Below are positions 27,015 to 36,936 of a DNA stretch of 64,000 bases, piece by piece. The notes beneath the pieces were generated by a model. That model saw nothing but the letters and a program-made list of their open reading frames with translations, did no database searches and was not told the DNA's origin. The DNA is taken from contig NZ_JAGTAS010000057.1 in assembly GCF_025685425.1 (NCBI RefSeq), positions 248,001 through 312,000 of the forward strand, in the 5' to 3' direction. The first letter of the stretch is position 1. Every line of letters starts with the position of its first letter. Made by a program: the position numbers and the translations under genes. The DNA comes from Terriglobus albidus (GTDB lineage Bacteria > Acidobacteriota > Terriglobia > Terriglobales > Acidobacteriaceae).

Positions 27015-27866
27015 ATGCGTGTTTCGTGTCTTGGTCTGCTGGCTTTCTGTGCAACTGCCGCTTCCGGTCAGGCGCTTCCGGAAGGATTGCTCCCTCCGTC
27101 TGAAGCCGTTTCGAGGACGACCCTGCCATCTGTACCGCCAGGGCGCAGCACCGTTATGGGCGGGCAAATCGAAAATGTTGACCTTATCCGCGACCAATTT
27201 GCCCTGAAGGTGCCAGGCGGCGGCAGTAGCCACACCATCAAGATCCTCTTCGACGAGCGGACGCAGGTCTATCAAAATGGACAGAAGATTTCAGTATTGC
27301 ACCTGCATCCCGCCGACCATGCCTCGATCGAGACCAGACTGGACGGCACCTCCATCTTTGCGGTCCGCATTCACATTCTTTCCAACGCGCCCAACGGACA
27401 GCTACGTGGCCAGGTCGTCGGTTATAACGCCGGCAAGGGCGAGCTGAAGATCCGCGGGACAAACATCGATAACACCGTAACCATCGCAGTACCTGCCGGA
27501 ACGCCAGTCGCGCGGACCGGACAGGCGGCATTTGCACAAACAAGCCCCGGCCTCGCCGATCTGGTCCCAGACGCGATCGTTGATGTTGCGTTTCAGCCCG
27601 GAAAAGACGGCATTGGGCAGGCGAATCGGATCGATGTTCTTGCCGTTCCGGGCGCAGAGTTCATCTTCCGTGGTGAACTTTTATCTGTGGACCTTCGCGC
27701 CGGAAGAATGTCCATCGCGACAACCTCAGACCATCCCCCGATGGATATCGCGTTTGATCCTTCCCGCTTCGAAGTAGGCCGGCAGCTACATCAGGGCGGA
27801 TTAGTAAAAGTCACGGCCCGATTTGACGGAACCCGTTACAACGCGACCGATATCCTGACTCAGTAA
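27015..27866 (+). CDS. Exported DUF5666-like beta-barrel protein
   Basis: The 283-aa protein has a signal peptide (MRVSCLGLLAFCATAASGQA). Three or four similar beta-rich units of about 70 residues follow, each with a pattern such as GQIENVDLIRDQFALKV, GQVVGYNAGKGELKIRG and GELLSVDLRAGRMSI. This resembles DUF5666 small OB-like domains common in exported proteins of soil bacteria. No catalytic residues are seen. It lies alone on the plus strand between the diverged repeat pair and a half repeat. Confidence 0.75.
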   Translation: MRVSCLGLLAFCATAASGQALPEGLLPPSEAVSRTTLPSVPPGRSTVMGGQIENVDLIRDQFALKVPGGGSSHTIKILFDERTQVYQNGQKISVLHLHPADHASIETRLDGTSIFAVRIHILSNAPNGQLRGQVVGYNAGKGELKIRGTNIDNTVTIAVPAGTPVARTGQAAFAQTSPGLADLVPDAIVDVAFQPGKDGIGQANRIDVLAVPGAEFIFRGELLSVDLRAGRMSIATTSDHPPMDIAFDPSRFEVGRQLHQGGLVKVTARFDGTRYNATDILTQ

Positions 27867-27990
27867 ACCCACCTCAACATTCCCTATTGGGCTGATCACA
27901 ATCTTCTCTTCTGTTGAAAATCCTTATCTTCGAAAAATCAGAGGGAGCCGATAGTCCGGCCCCCTCTCTGGTTTGCGACTTTCCTGAGAC

Positions 27991-28062
27991 TAGAGCATTT
28001 TCACTGTTGCTTGGTATTCCGGCAGAGGAGTGCAGCGGCGTTTCCATCGCGGAAAACGCCTA
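27991..28062 (+). repeat. Half copy of the 114-bp repeat
   Basis: The 72-bp piece starts TAGAGCATTTTCACTGTTGC and continues through the GGCGTTTCC...GGAAAACGCC hairpin. It then ends at CTA (28060-28062), the complement of the stop codon of the phosphoesterase gene. The right half of the element is missing. Confidence 0.85.
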
Positions 28063-30759
28063 CGGCCCAAAGTTCGTAGGTGTGCAGGAGTTGTATCCGA
28101 GTGTGTTGTCGGACACAGGGGTTGGAGGTGTCGGCGGTGTGGCCCAGGGTGTAGCGGTGAAGTCGAAGAAATCCGTCAGATCCGGTTGAGCCTTATCGCG
28201 TTCGGTGAGGTGCTCCGAGGCTCCGAGGAAGCGGTTCTGAACAAACTTCAGAATTGCCGTGTGATCCATCGGGATATGCGAGACATAGTGCTTCCGGACG
28301 TATGGAGAGATAACCATATTGGGCACCCGAAAACCCAGTTGCGCGGCGAAGCCCAATTTAGCCGGCGCATCGTTGACGTTCGCACCGGGCTGTGATGGTC
28401 TCAGGTCGCAATGCTGGGTTGGAGTTCCTCCTGGCGGCACACAGGGATAGTATGTGTCCGGGTTCACGGCGATCGTCCCTATATCCGGAATGCTTGCAAC
28501 AGAGATGTCGCCAACCATTGAATCGGTATAGTCATTCGAATGTGTGGGAACCGGGGGCACGTGATCGTAAGGACCACCGCCCTCATCATAGGCCAGGAAG
28601 AAGACAGAGTTCATCCAGGAAGAACTTGTCATCAATGCATTTACGATCTTCGCAACCTGCTGCTGTCCGACGAGAATTGATTGTCCCGAACCAGGATGCT
28701 CATCGTTTATCCCGTAGCCGGCTTCGATAAATGCGAAACTCGGCAATGTTCCGTTTGCCAGGTCGGTGTAGTACGACGACAGGGGTGCGATGTGTGTCGG
28801 ATCGATGCAAAACGAGTTCGACGAGTCACCAACCACGCTCGATGGCTGGGTCGGGGCGGCACAGGCGCCTCCCGATGGATTCGAATGAAGGTAGGTATAG
28901 GAGTCGGCAAGCTGCGAGAAGTTTGTTGCCGGATACGTGGCGGATGCTCCTCCGCTCTGGCAGTCGTCAGGATCGAGACACCCCCCTTGGGTCACTGTGT
29001 AGTAAAGCTTCCAGGAGACATTCGCGGCAGTCAGCTTGGCGAAAATCGTAGGAATCTGCAACTGTGGCAGGCCGTCATCGTTACCGGGGTCCAGAGCAAG
29101 CCCTTGGGTCGTGCCTCCGGTAAAGGTCGCGATGCGGTTCGGGATGCTCTTGCTGGATACAGGCGAGAACCAGCGATCGGACAAGGCAAACTGAGACGCC
29201 ATGTAGTAGTAATAGTTCAGGAAACCCTGATCGTAATACCCCATGGCGCGACGCCCAGTAAAATCACTGAAGGTTCCGGCACATCCTTTACCTGCCGCCT
29301 GACAATTCTTTGCATAGTTTTCATTCGTATGTACGAAGCCATCCATCAGGATTGACCTGCCAAGCGTGAAGTCATACCGGCTGGCATCACCATAGCTTTC
29401 GAGCCATGAGGATGTCTCGTCTTCGACACAGCTACTGGTCAGTTTGAACAGAGAATAGGATGTTCCCTCATCGCTCTGATTGCTTATCTTGGATAGTTTG
29501 TCATCGATACCATCGACATCGTAGGTCTTTGCATCGTCACCGACGTTCCAGTTGTTCGCCAGACGATAGGGATTCAGCATGCCGAAGTACTGGTCGAAGC
29601 TGTGGTTCTCCTGCAGCATGAAGATGACATGGCGAATGGATTGCAAATCCGCTGTCACCGTCACTTTTGCCGTAGCAGTTGCATTGCCTCCACTTGAGCC
29701 AGTTGCTGTGGCGGTGTAGGTCGTGGTTGCAGACGGCGTCACATTCTGGGTTCCACCGGTCGCCGACAGGGTATAACTGCTGCCGTCTGTCCCGGTAATG
29801 ACAACCTTCGTCGCATTCGTCGCGGTCGCGGTCAGGACCGAAGATCCGCCGGGTGAGATGGAAGTAGGATTGGCGCTCAGAGTGACCGTTGCCGGGCTAC
29901 CCGTCACTGTCACAGTTGCGGTGGCGGTAGCTGCGCCGCCACTGACGCCCGTGGCAGTTGCCGTATAGGTCGTGGTCGCAGACGGTGTGACATTGTGGCT
30001 CCCGCCCGTCGCCGGAAGCGTATAACTGCTGCCGTCTGTCCCCGTAATAACAACCTTCGTCGCATTCGTCGCAGTCGCGGTGAGGACCGAAGATCCGCCG
30101 GGTGAGATGGAAGTAGGGTTGGCACTCAGGGTCACCGTTGCGGCATTCGCCGTGACTGCCACCGCTGCGGTGGCCGTCGCTGTCCCACCGGTTGTACCGG
30201 TGGCTGTCGCCGTATAAGTGGTGGTTGAAGACGGTGTCACGTTCTGGGTACCGCCGGTCGGCGACAATGTATAGCGACTGCCATCTGTGCCAGTAATCAC
30301 AACCTGCGTCGCATTCGTCGCGGTTGCTGTAAGTACCGACGATCCGCCAGGCGCCACCGACGTAGGATTGGCGCTCAAGGTGACCGTGGGCGGGTTGGCC
30401 GCTGCACCTACCGTTACGGTTGCAGTAGCGGTGGCGCTCGCCCCTCCAAGCCCCGTTGCGGTGGCTGTATACGTGGTTGTCGCAGATGGAGATACGCTCT
30501 GGGTCCCGCCCGGCGGCGACACCGTATAGCTGCTCCCGTCACTTCCTGTTACGGAGATATGCGTAGCATTCGTTGCGGTTACGGTCAGGACGGCCGTCCC
30601 CTCAGCAGAGATGGAATTCGGATTGGCACTCAAGGTGACCAGGACAATCGGGTTACCTGACATGCCAGAACCGCATCCACTCAACATCAACAGTAAGGAT
30701 AGGAAAACGACCCACTTCGCCCTTAGCAGGGCACGCCAATTGAGGACAGCACCGAGCAC
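28060..30759 (-). CDS. Phospholipase-C-type phosphoesterase lipoprotein with four Ig-like repeats
   Basis: The product (899 aa from a GTG at 30759 with AGGAG seven bases upstream) has a lipoprotein signal (FLSLLLMLSGC). Four Ig-like repeats of about 81 residues follow, each with VTLSANPTSISPGGSSVLTA. A phosphoesterase domain of the phospholipase C/acid phosphatase family comes next, beginning IRHVIFMLQENHSFDQYFG and containing AYDEGGGPYDHVPP near the C-terminus. It should cleave phosphodiester or phosphomonoester substrates at the cell surface. A frame to 30819 exists without ribosome-binding support. The TAG stop belongs to a half repeat. Confidence 0.9.
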   Translation of the reverse strand: MLGAVLNWRALLRAKWVVFLSLLLMLSGCGSGMSGNPIVLVTLSANPNSISAEGTAVLTVTATNATHISVTGSDGSSYTVSPPGGTQSVSPSATTTYTATATGLGGASATATATVTVGAAANPPTVTLSANPTSVAPGGSSVLTATATNATQVVITGTDGSRYTLSPTGGTQNVTPSSTTTYTATATGTTGGTATATAAVAVTANAATVTLSANPTSISPGGSSVLTATATNATKVVITGTDGSSYTLPATGGSHNVTPSATTTYTATATGVSGGAATATATVTVTGSPATVTLSANPTSISPGGSSVLTATATNATKVVITGTDGSSYTLSATGGTQNVTPSATTTYTATATGSSGGNATATAKVTVTADLQSIRHVIFMLQENHSFDQYFGMLNPYRLANNWNVGDDAKTYDVDGIDDKLSKISNQSDEGTSYSLFKLTSSCVEDETSSWLESYGDASRYDFTLGRSILMDGFVHTNENYAKNCQAAGKGCAGTFSDFTGRRAMGYYDQGFLNYYYYMASQFALSDRWFSPVSSKSIPNRIATFTGGTTQGLALDPGNDDGLPQLQIPTIFAKLTAANVSWKLYYTVTQGGCLDPDDCQSGGASATYPATNFSQLADSYTYLHSNPSGGACAAPTQPSSVVGDSSNSFCIDPTHIAPLSSYYTDLANGTLPSFAFIEAGYGINDEHPGSGQSILVGQQQVAKIVNALMTSSSWMNSVFFLAYDEGGGPYDHVPPVPTHSNDYTDSMVGDISVASIPDIGTIAVNPDTYYPCVPPGGTPTQHCDLRPSQPGANVNDAPAKLGFAAQLGFRVPNMVISPYVRKHYVSHIPMDHTAILKFVQNRFLGASEHLTERDKAQPDLTDFFDFTATPWATPPTPPTPVSDNTLGYNSCTPTNFGP
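29645..30640 (-). repeat. Four in-frame ~243-bp repeats inside the phosphoesterase gene
   Basis: The Ig-like units are encoded by four tandem stretches of about 243 bp, and the last two (nearest the catalytic domain) are nearly identical in DNA as well as protein. Such repeats can gain or lose units by recombination, changing the length of the surface stalk. Confidence 0.85.
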
Positions 30760-30873
30760 TGTATTTCTCCTATCCCACTGGGGAGTGGAATGTGCCGCAA
30801 ACATCAGAGATACAACCAAGAACCCAAAAGCTCTGCTACTTCAAACTCCATTGCATATTCGTGATGCATACAA

Positions 30874-32301
30874 CTAAAGAACCTGTTCTGGGTAGCCATT
30901 CATCGCTGTCGAGGGTGCGGTCTCAAGCGGCACTGGACTTGGACCGGGCACATCGCGGTGCGGCGCCACCGTCTCTTCCCGGGCAGCATATCCACCGCTG
31001 AAAATGTGCTGCACAGGCATTCCGCCAACGTGTCGAGTCCACACGCTCCACGGACGCAAACGCCGTGCCAATCCTTTGGCATCCACAATCCGCTTGAGCT
31101 TGTGCAGCTCAAACCAACGAAGATAGGTGCGAGCCACATTCGCCATCGCCATCTGGACGCCCGCCTGATAGTTGTGCTCTGACATCTCCAACTGGAGTTG
31201 GGGAGATTCAAGAACCTGGATAATTTTTTGGGCGAAATCCGTGGCATCACCGGTTTTATAAAACAGGATGGCCATATCGTCGTCTCTCCCCATGCAACGA
31301 AAGTCTGGGATATCCGAGCACACAATCGGAAGGCCGTACTCACAGGCCTGATGTGCCGGACCGCTTGACCCAGTGGAAGAGTCATACGGCATCACCAGAA
31401 GAGAACTGGTACGAAAGAGCTCTGGAACATCCTTTTGAGGGATATAGCCGAGGAAATCGACCGGCAGCTCAGGCGGCAGCGAAGCGCGCACAGACTCCCA
31501 ATAGCCCGCGGCAGCTGGATGATTTCCTCCGGCCACGATCAGCCGGGCATTTGGGATCTTCTCCAATACGGCCGGGAAGGCTTCCATCAACTTCTCGAGC
31601 CTCTTGTAGGTTCCCCAGTTCCCAAACGCAAGAATGCGGTGCTCCGGGTTTCCGCGCCGACTTAGGTCGGGTCCCTCTGAGATAGTCGTGAAAGTGCCAT
31701 GCGTACCGATCATGATGTTTCGAGCGGCATACTTCCTCTCGAGTGTCTTTCGATAGTCGGATAGCAAGACGGTGACCCAGTTCGCCTTCAACAGAACACG
31801 GGTTGCTACATACGTTCCTGTACGCAGGAGCTTTTCCCGCTGCAGACTAGCGATAGAAGCGCTTTTGAAGTCAACGTGCTCGATGATGTGATGGAGCGTG
31901 ATGTGCGTATAGAATCCGGCTGCCCGGGTAAGAGCCGGAGCAAACAGCCCCAGAAACGCCGCAATTGGATTCTTCGGCGTTCCGAAGCTCGAAAATACCA
32001 GGTTGAACCATACGACATCCGGCTTCCATTCGTGAATTGCTTTAAGAAGCCTTGCAGGGTTCGCCAGGCTATCGACCTTCCAGCAACGCACGATCCTCAC
32101 CCCTGGAAGACCTGACACCTCTTCCGAAGAGAGGGTTTTGCCATGAGCATCTGTGACGAACTTGTACTCTTCGATTTCATCCGCAAGAACGATCAGCTCT
32201 ACGCCTTCATGACGCTGAATCTCTTTTGCGATGTGGTAGGAATATTCGTTCAACGGCCCCTTACTTGGAGGAAACGCCGCGACTAGGCAGATTCGAATCA
32301 T
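30874..32301 (-). CDS. Family 4 glycosyltransferase
   Basis: The 475-aa protein has the GT-B fold of family GT4: an N-terminal acceptor-side domain (RICLVAAFPPSKGPLNEYSY), the donor-side start HRILAFGNWGTYKRLEKLME, the sugar-nucleotide region VDFLGYIPQKDVPELFRTS, and YDSSTGSSGPAHQACEYGLP with the E(x7)E-like end. It is cytoplasmic or peripheral and adds a sugar to a growing glycan. It lies 172 bp after the large TPR/barrel gene on the same strand, suggesting a shared role in polysaccharide making and export. Confidence 0.9.
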   Translation of the reverse strand: MIRICLVAAFPPSKGPLNEYSYHIAKEIQRHEGVELIVLADEIEEYKFVTDAHGKTLSSEEVSGLPGVRIVRCWKVDSLANPARLLKAIHEWKPDVVWFNLVFSSFGTPKNPIAAFLGLFAPALTRAAGFYTHITLHHIIEHVDFKSASIASLQREKLLRTGTYVATRVLLKANWVTVLLSDYRKTLERKYAARNIMIGTHGTFTTISEGPDLSRRGNPEHRILAFGNWGTYKRLEKLMEAFPAVLEKIPNARLIVAGGNHPAAAGYWESVRASLPPELPVDFLGYIPQKDVPELFRTSSLLVMPYDSSTGSSGPAHQACEYGLPIVCSDIPDFRCMGRDDDMAILFYKTGDATDFAQKIIQVLESPQLQLEMSEHNYQAGVQMAMANVARTYLRWFELHKLKRIVDAKGLARRLRPWSVWTRHVGGMPVQHIFSGGYAAREETVAPHRDVPGPSPVPLETAPSTAMNGYPEQVL

Positions 32302-32473
32302 GGTACTTAGAAGAGTTGTAATGACTAATTGGATGTATTGGCTAAAGCCATTTTTTGAGAGAGGAACGTACTAATGCGCGCGCCAATCCTTCAAACTTAA
32401 GTAACCGCTACCACGCTGGATCAAAGCGTTTTGCAGGATGAAAACAGCTTCCATTTATAAGGACAGAACTTCC

Positions 32474-35400
32474 CTAGAAGATGGTGAGACTGAAAAACGG
32501 AACCAGCTTCTGGCTCGAACCCTGGGTAAAGTTCGGGAAGTTCTGTGTGCGAACACCTGCCGCCAAACGGATGGGATACTTCAGACGTACTGCCCCCGTG
32601 CTCTCATTAAAGTTGCGTTCGAGCGGGCGAACGTAGGAAACCGTAAATGAGTTCTGGATCATGTCATAGACATGAAACCCACGCGTCAGCTCATAGGAAC
32701 TCGATGCCTGCATCTCCCAGCGAGTGGTTGGGGAGTAACGAATGGAAGCAGCAGGTCGAAGAGCCTGCGAGATGGCCGAGTGGATAGGAGAATAAGGCTG
32801 GCTCCGCCACGCACGAAGATCTTCAGCAATTGCTTGTGCGCTAAAACGCGACGAGAAGCGCCGGCTCAGACCAATGTATGTAGAGGTGTAGAAATTTCGA
32901 CTATTCCCTAATTGGGAAGAGTTGAACCGCTGGTCGGTCGCATTCCAGCCCGTAATTAATGCAGTCTTACCCCAGGGCATACCGACACGGAAATTGAGCG
33001 CGCCCGAAAGGAGACGCTCGGTGATCGGCGTCTGGGTAAACGAGCCAAATTCGGCGGAGAAGAAACCATCTGCGGAGAGTGCATTGAAGAACGAGCTGGT
33101 GCTCCCATACGTAAAGACGCGAAACAGGTTCTGATTCATCTGAACCGGAGAGCGCGTATCGCGGCGAATCGTCCCCTGTATGCCGCTATTGAACGAGACA
33201 ACGTTCGAGCCCACGTGCAGCGTAGGGTCAATCCCGAAATTGAGAGCGTAGTCAGTTGTGTTGCGATGCACCACGGATCGCGTCGCCGGGACAGAAATGG
33301 TGCCCTGTGCGTTTCGGACCTGGAAGAATCCGCTTGTCGTCGGAAGCGATGCCAGGTGCAGGTTGAAGGAGTTGAGCAGATTGGTCTCTACCGAGGATCG
33401 GGGCGGTGGCAAGTTCGCAACATCGGAAGCGTTCACCGGACCTGCAGGGCTGTTTAATTTCGAATCGAGCACATAGACGGTACTGTCTTCAAAGATGGGC
33501 TGCACAATAAGGTTGGAGAGCAGGCTTACCTTGGGATTTATCCGGTAGCCTTCCGTTCCCCCAGCCTCGAGAAGACGTTGCTCCGCCGTAGGGTCTTCTC
33601 CGGCATCAGAAGCGGCCGCGGCGAAGGACGACAACGTCTCCGCACTCCGGTGTTCCTGCTGGTAAAGCGACGCCTGCGCCAGAAGGTATTGATAATCCAC
33701 TTCGCTGTCTTCCACCTGCTTGACGGCGGCAAGTTCAGCGGCGGCGCGGCGCGTCTCTCCCAGAGCCAGATAGCTGTTCGCGAGAGTGATGCGCACAGAG
33801 GTGTCCGGCGCACCTGCGGCCTTGGCGCGTTCGAGATACGTCTCAGAGAGCTCGTACTCATGCAATTGCTGGAGCACGCTTGCCATGGCGATATATTGTT
33901 CCCCGTTGGGAGGTTCGGCATCCTTCGCGTCAACTTCCATCTGTGCCAAAGCGATCTGGCGCTCCGCATCGTCAGTTCGCCCCTGTTTCGCCATATTTTG
34001 GGCGACAGCCAGACGCACACCCACGCGGTCTTTCGGATGCAACTCGAGTGCCTTACTGAAACGATTCATGGCAGCATCCTGCTCTCCAAGCAGACTCAAA
34101 GCCTCTCCCGTGGAGACATAGATATTGGCAAGTGCATCCTGTGCATCTGGATCGTCTGCATTTGTCTTATCCGGCGAGCCAGACGCGACAGCATACTGCT
34201 CGGCCAGATCGACGTCACGCATTGCTTCGTCGCGATTGTGCAGCTCAGCATTGGCCCGTGCCATGACGGCGTAGAGGGAGGCGTCTTTCGGCAGGTGCTC
34301 CCGTGCGTTTTGCATCTCCGCCAAAGCTTCGCGATAACGCCTCTGCGCCATCAGAATGTTGGCTAGTCCAAGGTTCAGTGAACCATCGTCCGGATCGAAC
34401 TGGAGAGCTGCCTGGTACTCCTGTGCAGATTTGGTGAGCGCTCCCTGCCGGCCATATGCCGTTGCCCGCACGACGTGGATCAACTTTGAATCACCCGCAA
34501 TCGTCTCAGCGAGTTGCGTCTGCTCGATGGCAATCTTCGGATGACCAAGATTCAGCTCCGCAAACGCCAGGCCCATGTGCGTCTCTGCATCATCGGGATT
34601 GATCTTGAGCGACGCTTCAAAATCGGCCGCCGCCAGCGCAGGTTTGCGTAGATCGTTATAGACAAATCCCCTGTTTGTATAAGCTGTCGCAACCTTCGGA
34701 TCCCGCCTTAGCGACTCGGTAAAGCTGTTCACCGCCTCCTCGCGTTGACCATTGTGCTTGTAGACATACCCGGCCAAAAGCGGAACATCAGCATCCTTGG
34801 GGAGTACATCCAGGTTGTTTGTCGTAAGCGTCTGCAATTCGTCGAAGAGCTGCAGATGAAGCAGGTCATATCCGAGGTAGACAATGACCTCGCGGTCACG
34901 GGGAATCAGCTTGAGGGCTTGACGGCCAAGGTCTGCAGAGCGCCGATAGTCTCCCATGAAGTTGAAATAGCGCTCCTCCTCCCGTAGCACCTGGGGAACC
35001 CCCGCCATCTTCTCGGTCACCCGCTGTTGCCAGATCCCGGCCAGAGGAAGATTATGTGACTCGATTGCTGCGTCCATTCCCCCGGCGACAATCATGGAAT
35101 TCTGGGGAGCAAGCTTGTATCCGTGGGAATACGCCTCTTCTGCCTTCTTGTACTCGCGATTATCGGTGTACATGTCCCCGAGAGCGAGGTACGGAACATA
35201 GGACGACGGATACTCTTTGGCCAGAAGATTGAAGTACTTCTCCGCTTCAGCACCGTCCCCCTTGGCGCGCGACGCGTATCCGAGGGATGTTAGAGCGAAA
35301 CGGTTATGAGGATCGATCTTGAGAACCTGCTGGAACACCGCGATCGCTTCGGAGGTGCGGCCGAGCTTGACCAACACGTCTCCATTGAGCTGAAGACTAT

Positions 35401-36724
35401 TGGGATCGTTCGGCATGAGCGTGAGAGATGCCTTCATGTCACTCAGAGCCGCCTCGTACTCTCCTGCCTCGGAATGAATCACAGCTCTCAGGCGAAGAAA
35501 TGCAGCACGATCTGCTCCGCGCTCATCCAGACTGCCAATCAACTTCTGAGCGTTTGTCAGCTCCTGGCGAGCCTGTTCAGGTTGATTGATGTTCTTGTAG
35601 AGCGGGATGAGATTCATGTGGAGCTGGATGCCATAGAGTGGACCTTCGATCGGGGCAGCCGGAAGGGCTGCGATCGCGGCGCTGAACTCATGGGCAGCAT
35701 CCTCATCGCGATCCTGAATCTGGGCGATCTCGCCGCGGATTGCGTGCAGACGGTAATAGTTCGAGTCAAGCCTGGATGCCCGCTGCAGAAACTCTTCCGC
35801 GCGGTCAAAGGATGCGATACCTACCTGTGACTGTGCCGCGGAAAGCTGCAGATTCAGATCACGCGGCAGAGCGTCGGCCGCCTGGGCGTAGGCGCGCGCG
35901 GACTCTTCCGGGCGACCGGCGAGACCATAGGTGAAAGCGAGTTCGGCTACGACATCGGGCTTGGGATTGCGGATTCCCAGCAGCGACGAGACGGCTTTAT
36001 CGTAGTCGCCAGTGTCGCGATAGAAGGCCGCAAATGCCCGCTGCACGTCAGGGTTATTCGGAGCCCGGCCTTTTGCCAGCTCCAGATAATGGGCAGCCTG
36101 GTCCATTTGCTTCAGATGCTGGCACGCAATCGCCAGCAGAAGTTCTGTCTGCGCTGCCGGCTCCAGGTGCTCGGCCTTTTCAAGCCAGACCGTTGCCTCC
36201 TGATAGTTTGCCGCCCGAATATACAAATCGCCGAGAATCAGGAGCTCGTTTTTACGCTGAGGCGCCGCGGCTACAACCTGTTTCAGCAGGCGTTCAGCCT
36301 CACCGGTACGGCCGGAGGCAAGGTAGGTTTGCCCCAGTCCAGACATCCCATCAAGGGACGACGGATTCAGGCGAAGACTATGTTGATAAGCATCCAGGGA
36401 GGCGCCCAGCTTGCCGTCTAGCCGGGCGGCATATCCCAGTAACAGCCAGAGCTGCGGATCGTTGGGAGCTGCCTGTGCGGCACGCTGCGCATAGCTGAAG
36501 GCCTGGGCGTGATCGCCACGCTGCAACGCAAGCTCGGCCGTCCTGGCAAGACGTGCATTCTGGATGTTTGATCCCCAGCCGAGATTCTGTTGCCCTTCGG
36601 ACTGTTTCGTCGCCGGCTGCCCAGCGGCATCTGGTCCGACTTGATAGGTTTGAGCGACACCATTGCTGGCGAGAATAAGCGCAGCAACACACCAAACGGA
36701 TCGAAACTTAATACGAATGTTCAA
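32474..36724 (-). CDS. Giant TPR protein with C-terminal outer-membrane barrel (BcsC/PgaA/PelB-like)
   Basis: The 1416-aa protein starts at a TTG (36724) with GGTGA upstream and has a signal peptide (VWCVAALILASNGVAQ). About 20 TPR units with cores such as PNDPQLWLLLGYAARLDG span residues 60-1060. The last 330 residues are beta-rich (RSVVHRNTTDYALNFGIDP) and end in Phe, the typical outer-membrane barrel signal. This TPR-plus-porin layout matches BcsC, PgaA and PelB, which pass polysaccharides through the outer membrane. It is divergent from the membrane-protein operon and precedes the GT4 gene. Confidence 0.85.
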   Translation of the reverse strand: MNIRIKFRSVWCVAALILASNGVAQTYQVGPDAAGQPATKQSEGQQNLGWGSNIQNARLARTAELALQRGDHAQAFSYAQRAAQAAPNDPQLWLLLGYAARLDGKLGASLDAYQHSLRLNPSSLDGMSGLGQTYLASGRTGEAERLLKQVVAAAPQRKNELLILGDLYIRAANYQEATVWLEKAEHLEPAAQTELLLAIACQHLKQMDQAAHYLELAKGRAPNNPDVQRAFAAFYRDTGDYDKAVSSLLGIRNPKPDVVAELAFTYGLAGRPEESARAYAQAADALPRDLNLQLSAAQSQVGIASFDRAEEFLQRASRLDSNYYRLHAIRGEIAQIQDRDEDAAHEFSAAIAALPAAPIEGPLYGIQLHMNLIPLYKNINQPEQARQELTNAQKLIGSLDERGADRAAFLRLRAVIHSEAGEYEAALSDMKASLTLMPNDPNSLQLNGDVLVKLGRTSEAIAVFQQVLKIDPHNRFALTSLGYASRAKGDGAEAEKYFNLLAKEYPSSYVPYLALGDMYTDNREYKKAEEAYSHGYKLAPQNSMIVAGGMDAAIESHNLPLAGIWQQRVTEKMAGVPQVLREEERYFNFMGDYRRSADLGRQALKLIPRDREVIVYLGYDLLHLQLFDELQTLTTNNLDVLPKDADVPLLAGYVYKHNGQREEAVNSFTESLRRDPKVATAYTNRGFVYNDLRKPALAAADFEASLKINPDDAETHMGLAFAELNLGHPKIAIEQTQLAETIAGDSKLIHVVRATAYGRQGALTKSAQEYQAALQFDPDDGSLNLGLANILMAQRRYREALAEMQNAREHLPKDASLYAVMARANAELHNRDEAMRDVDLAEQYAVASGSPDKTNADDPDAQDALANIYVSTGEALSLLGEQDAAMNRFSKALELHPKDRVGVRLAVAQNMAKQGRTDDAERQIALAQMEVDAKDAEPPNGEQYIAMASVLQQLHEYELSETYLERAKAAGAPDTSVRITLANSYLALGETRRAAAELAAVKQVEDSEVDYQYLLAQASLYQQEHRSAETLSSFAAAASDAGEDPTAEQRLLEAGGTEGYRINPKVSLLSNLIVQPIFEDSTVYVLDSKLNSPAGPVNASDVANLPPPRSSVETNLLNSFNLHLASLPTTSGFFQVRNAQGTISVPATRSVVHRNTTDYALNFGIDPTLHVGSNVVSFNSGIQGTIRRDTRSPVQMNQNLFRVFTYGSTSSFFNALSADGFFSAEFGSFTQTPITERLLSGALNFRVGMPWGKTALITGWNATDQRFNSSQLGNSRNFYTSTYIGLSRRFSSRFSAQAIAEDLRAWRSQPYSPIHSAISQALRPAASIRYSPTTRWEMQASSSYELTRGFHVYDMIQNSFTVSYVRPLERNFNESTGAVRLKYPIRLAAGVRTQNFPNFTQGSSQKLVPFFSLTIF

Positions 36725-36936
36725 AGCACGTCACCGGCAGAAATCTATTTGAACGCATTCAAGGAGTAGGGCTCCCAAGGCGAGCGAAGTTGCACTTTCG
36801 GATGCTGGCAGAGGCTTTGAAAGTTGTCCGGGGCTCTATCTCGCGTGGCGGAGAACTTACCAATTGAAGGGGCTTTGAGGGGAGCAACTAAGAGAAGAAC
36901 TAAGCGCATCTCAAGGAAAGACAAGAGGGAAGTCCC

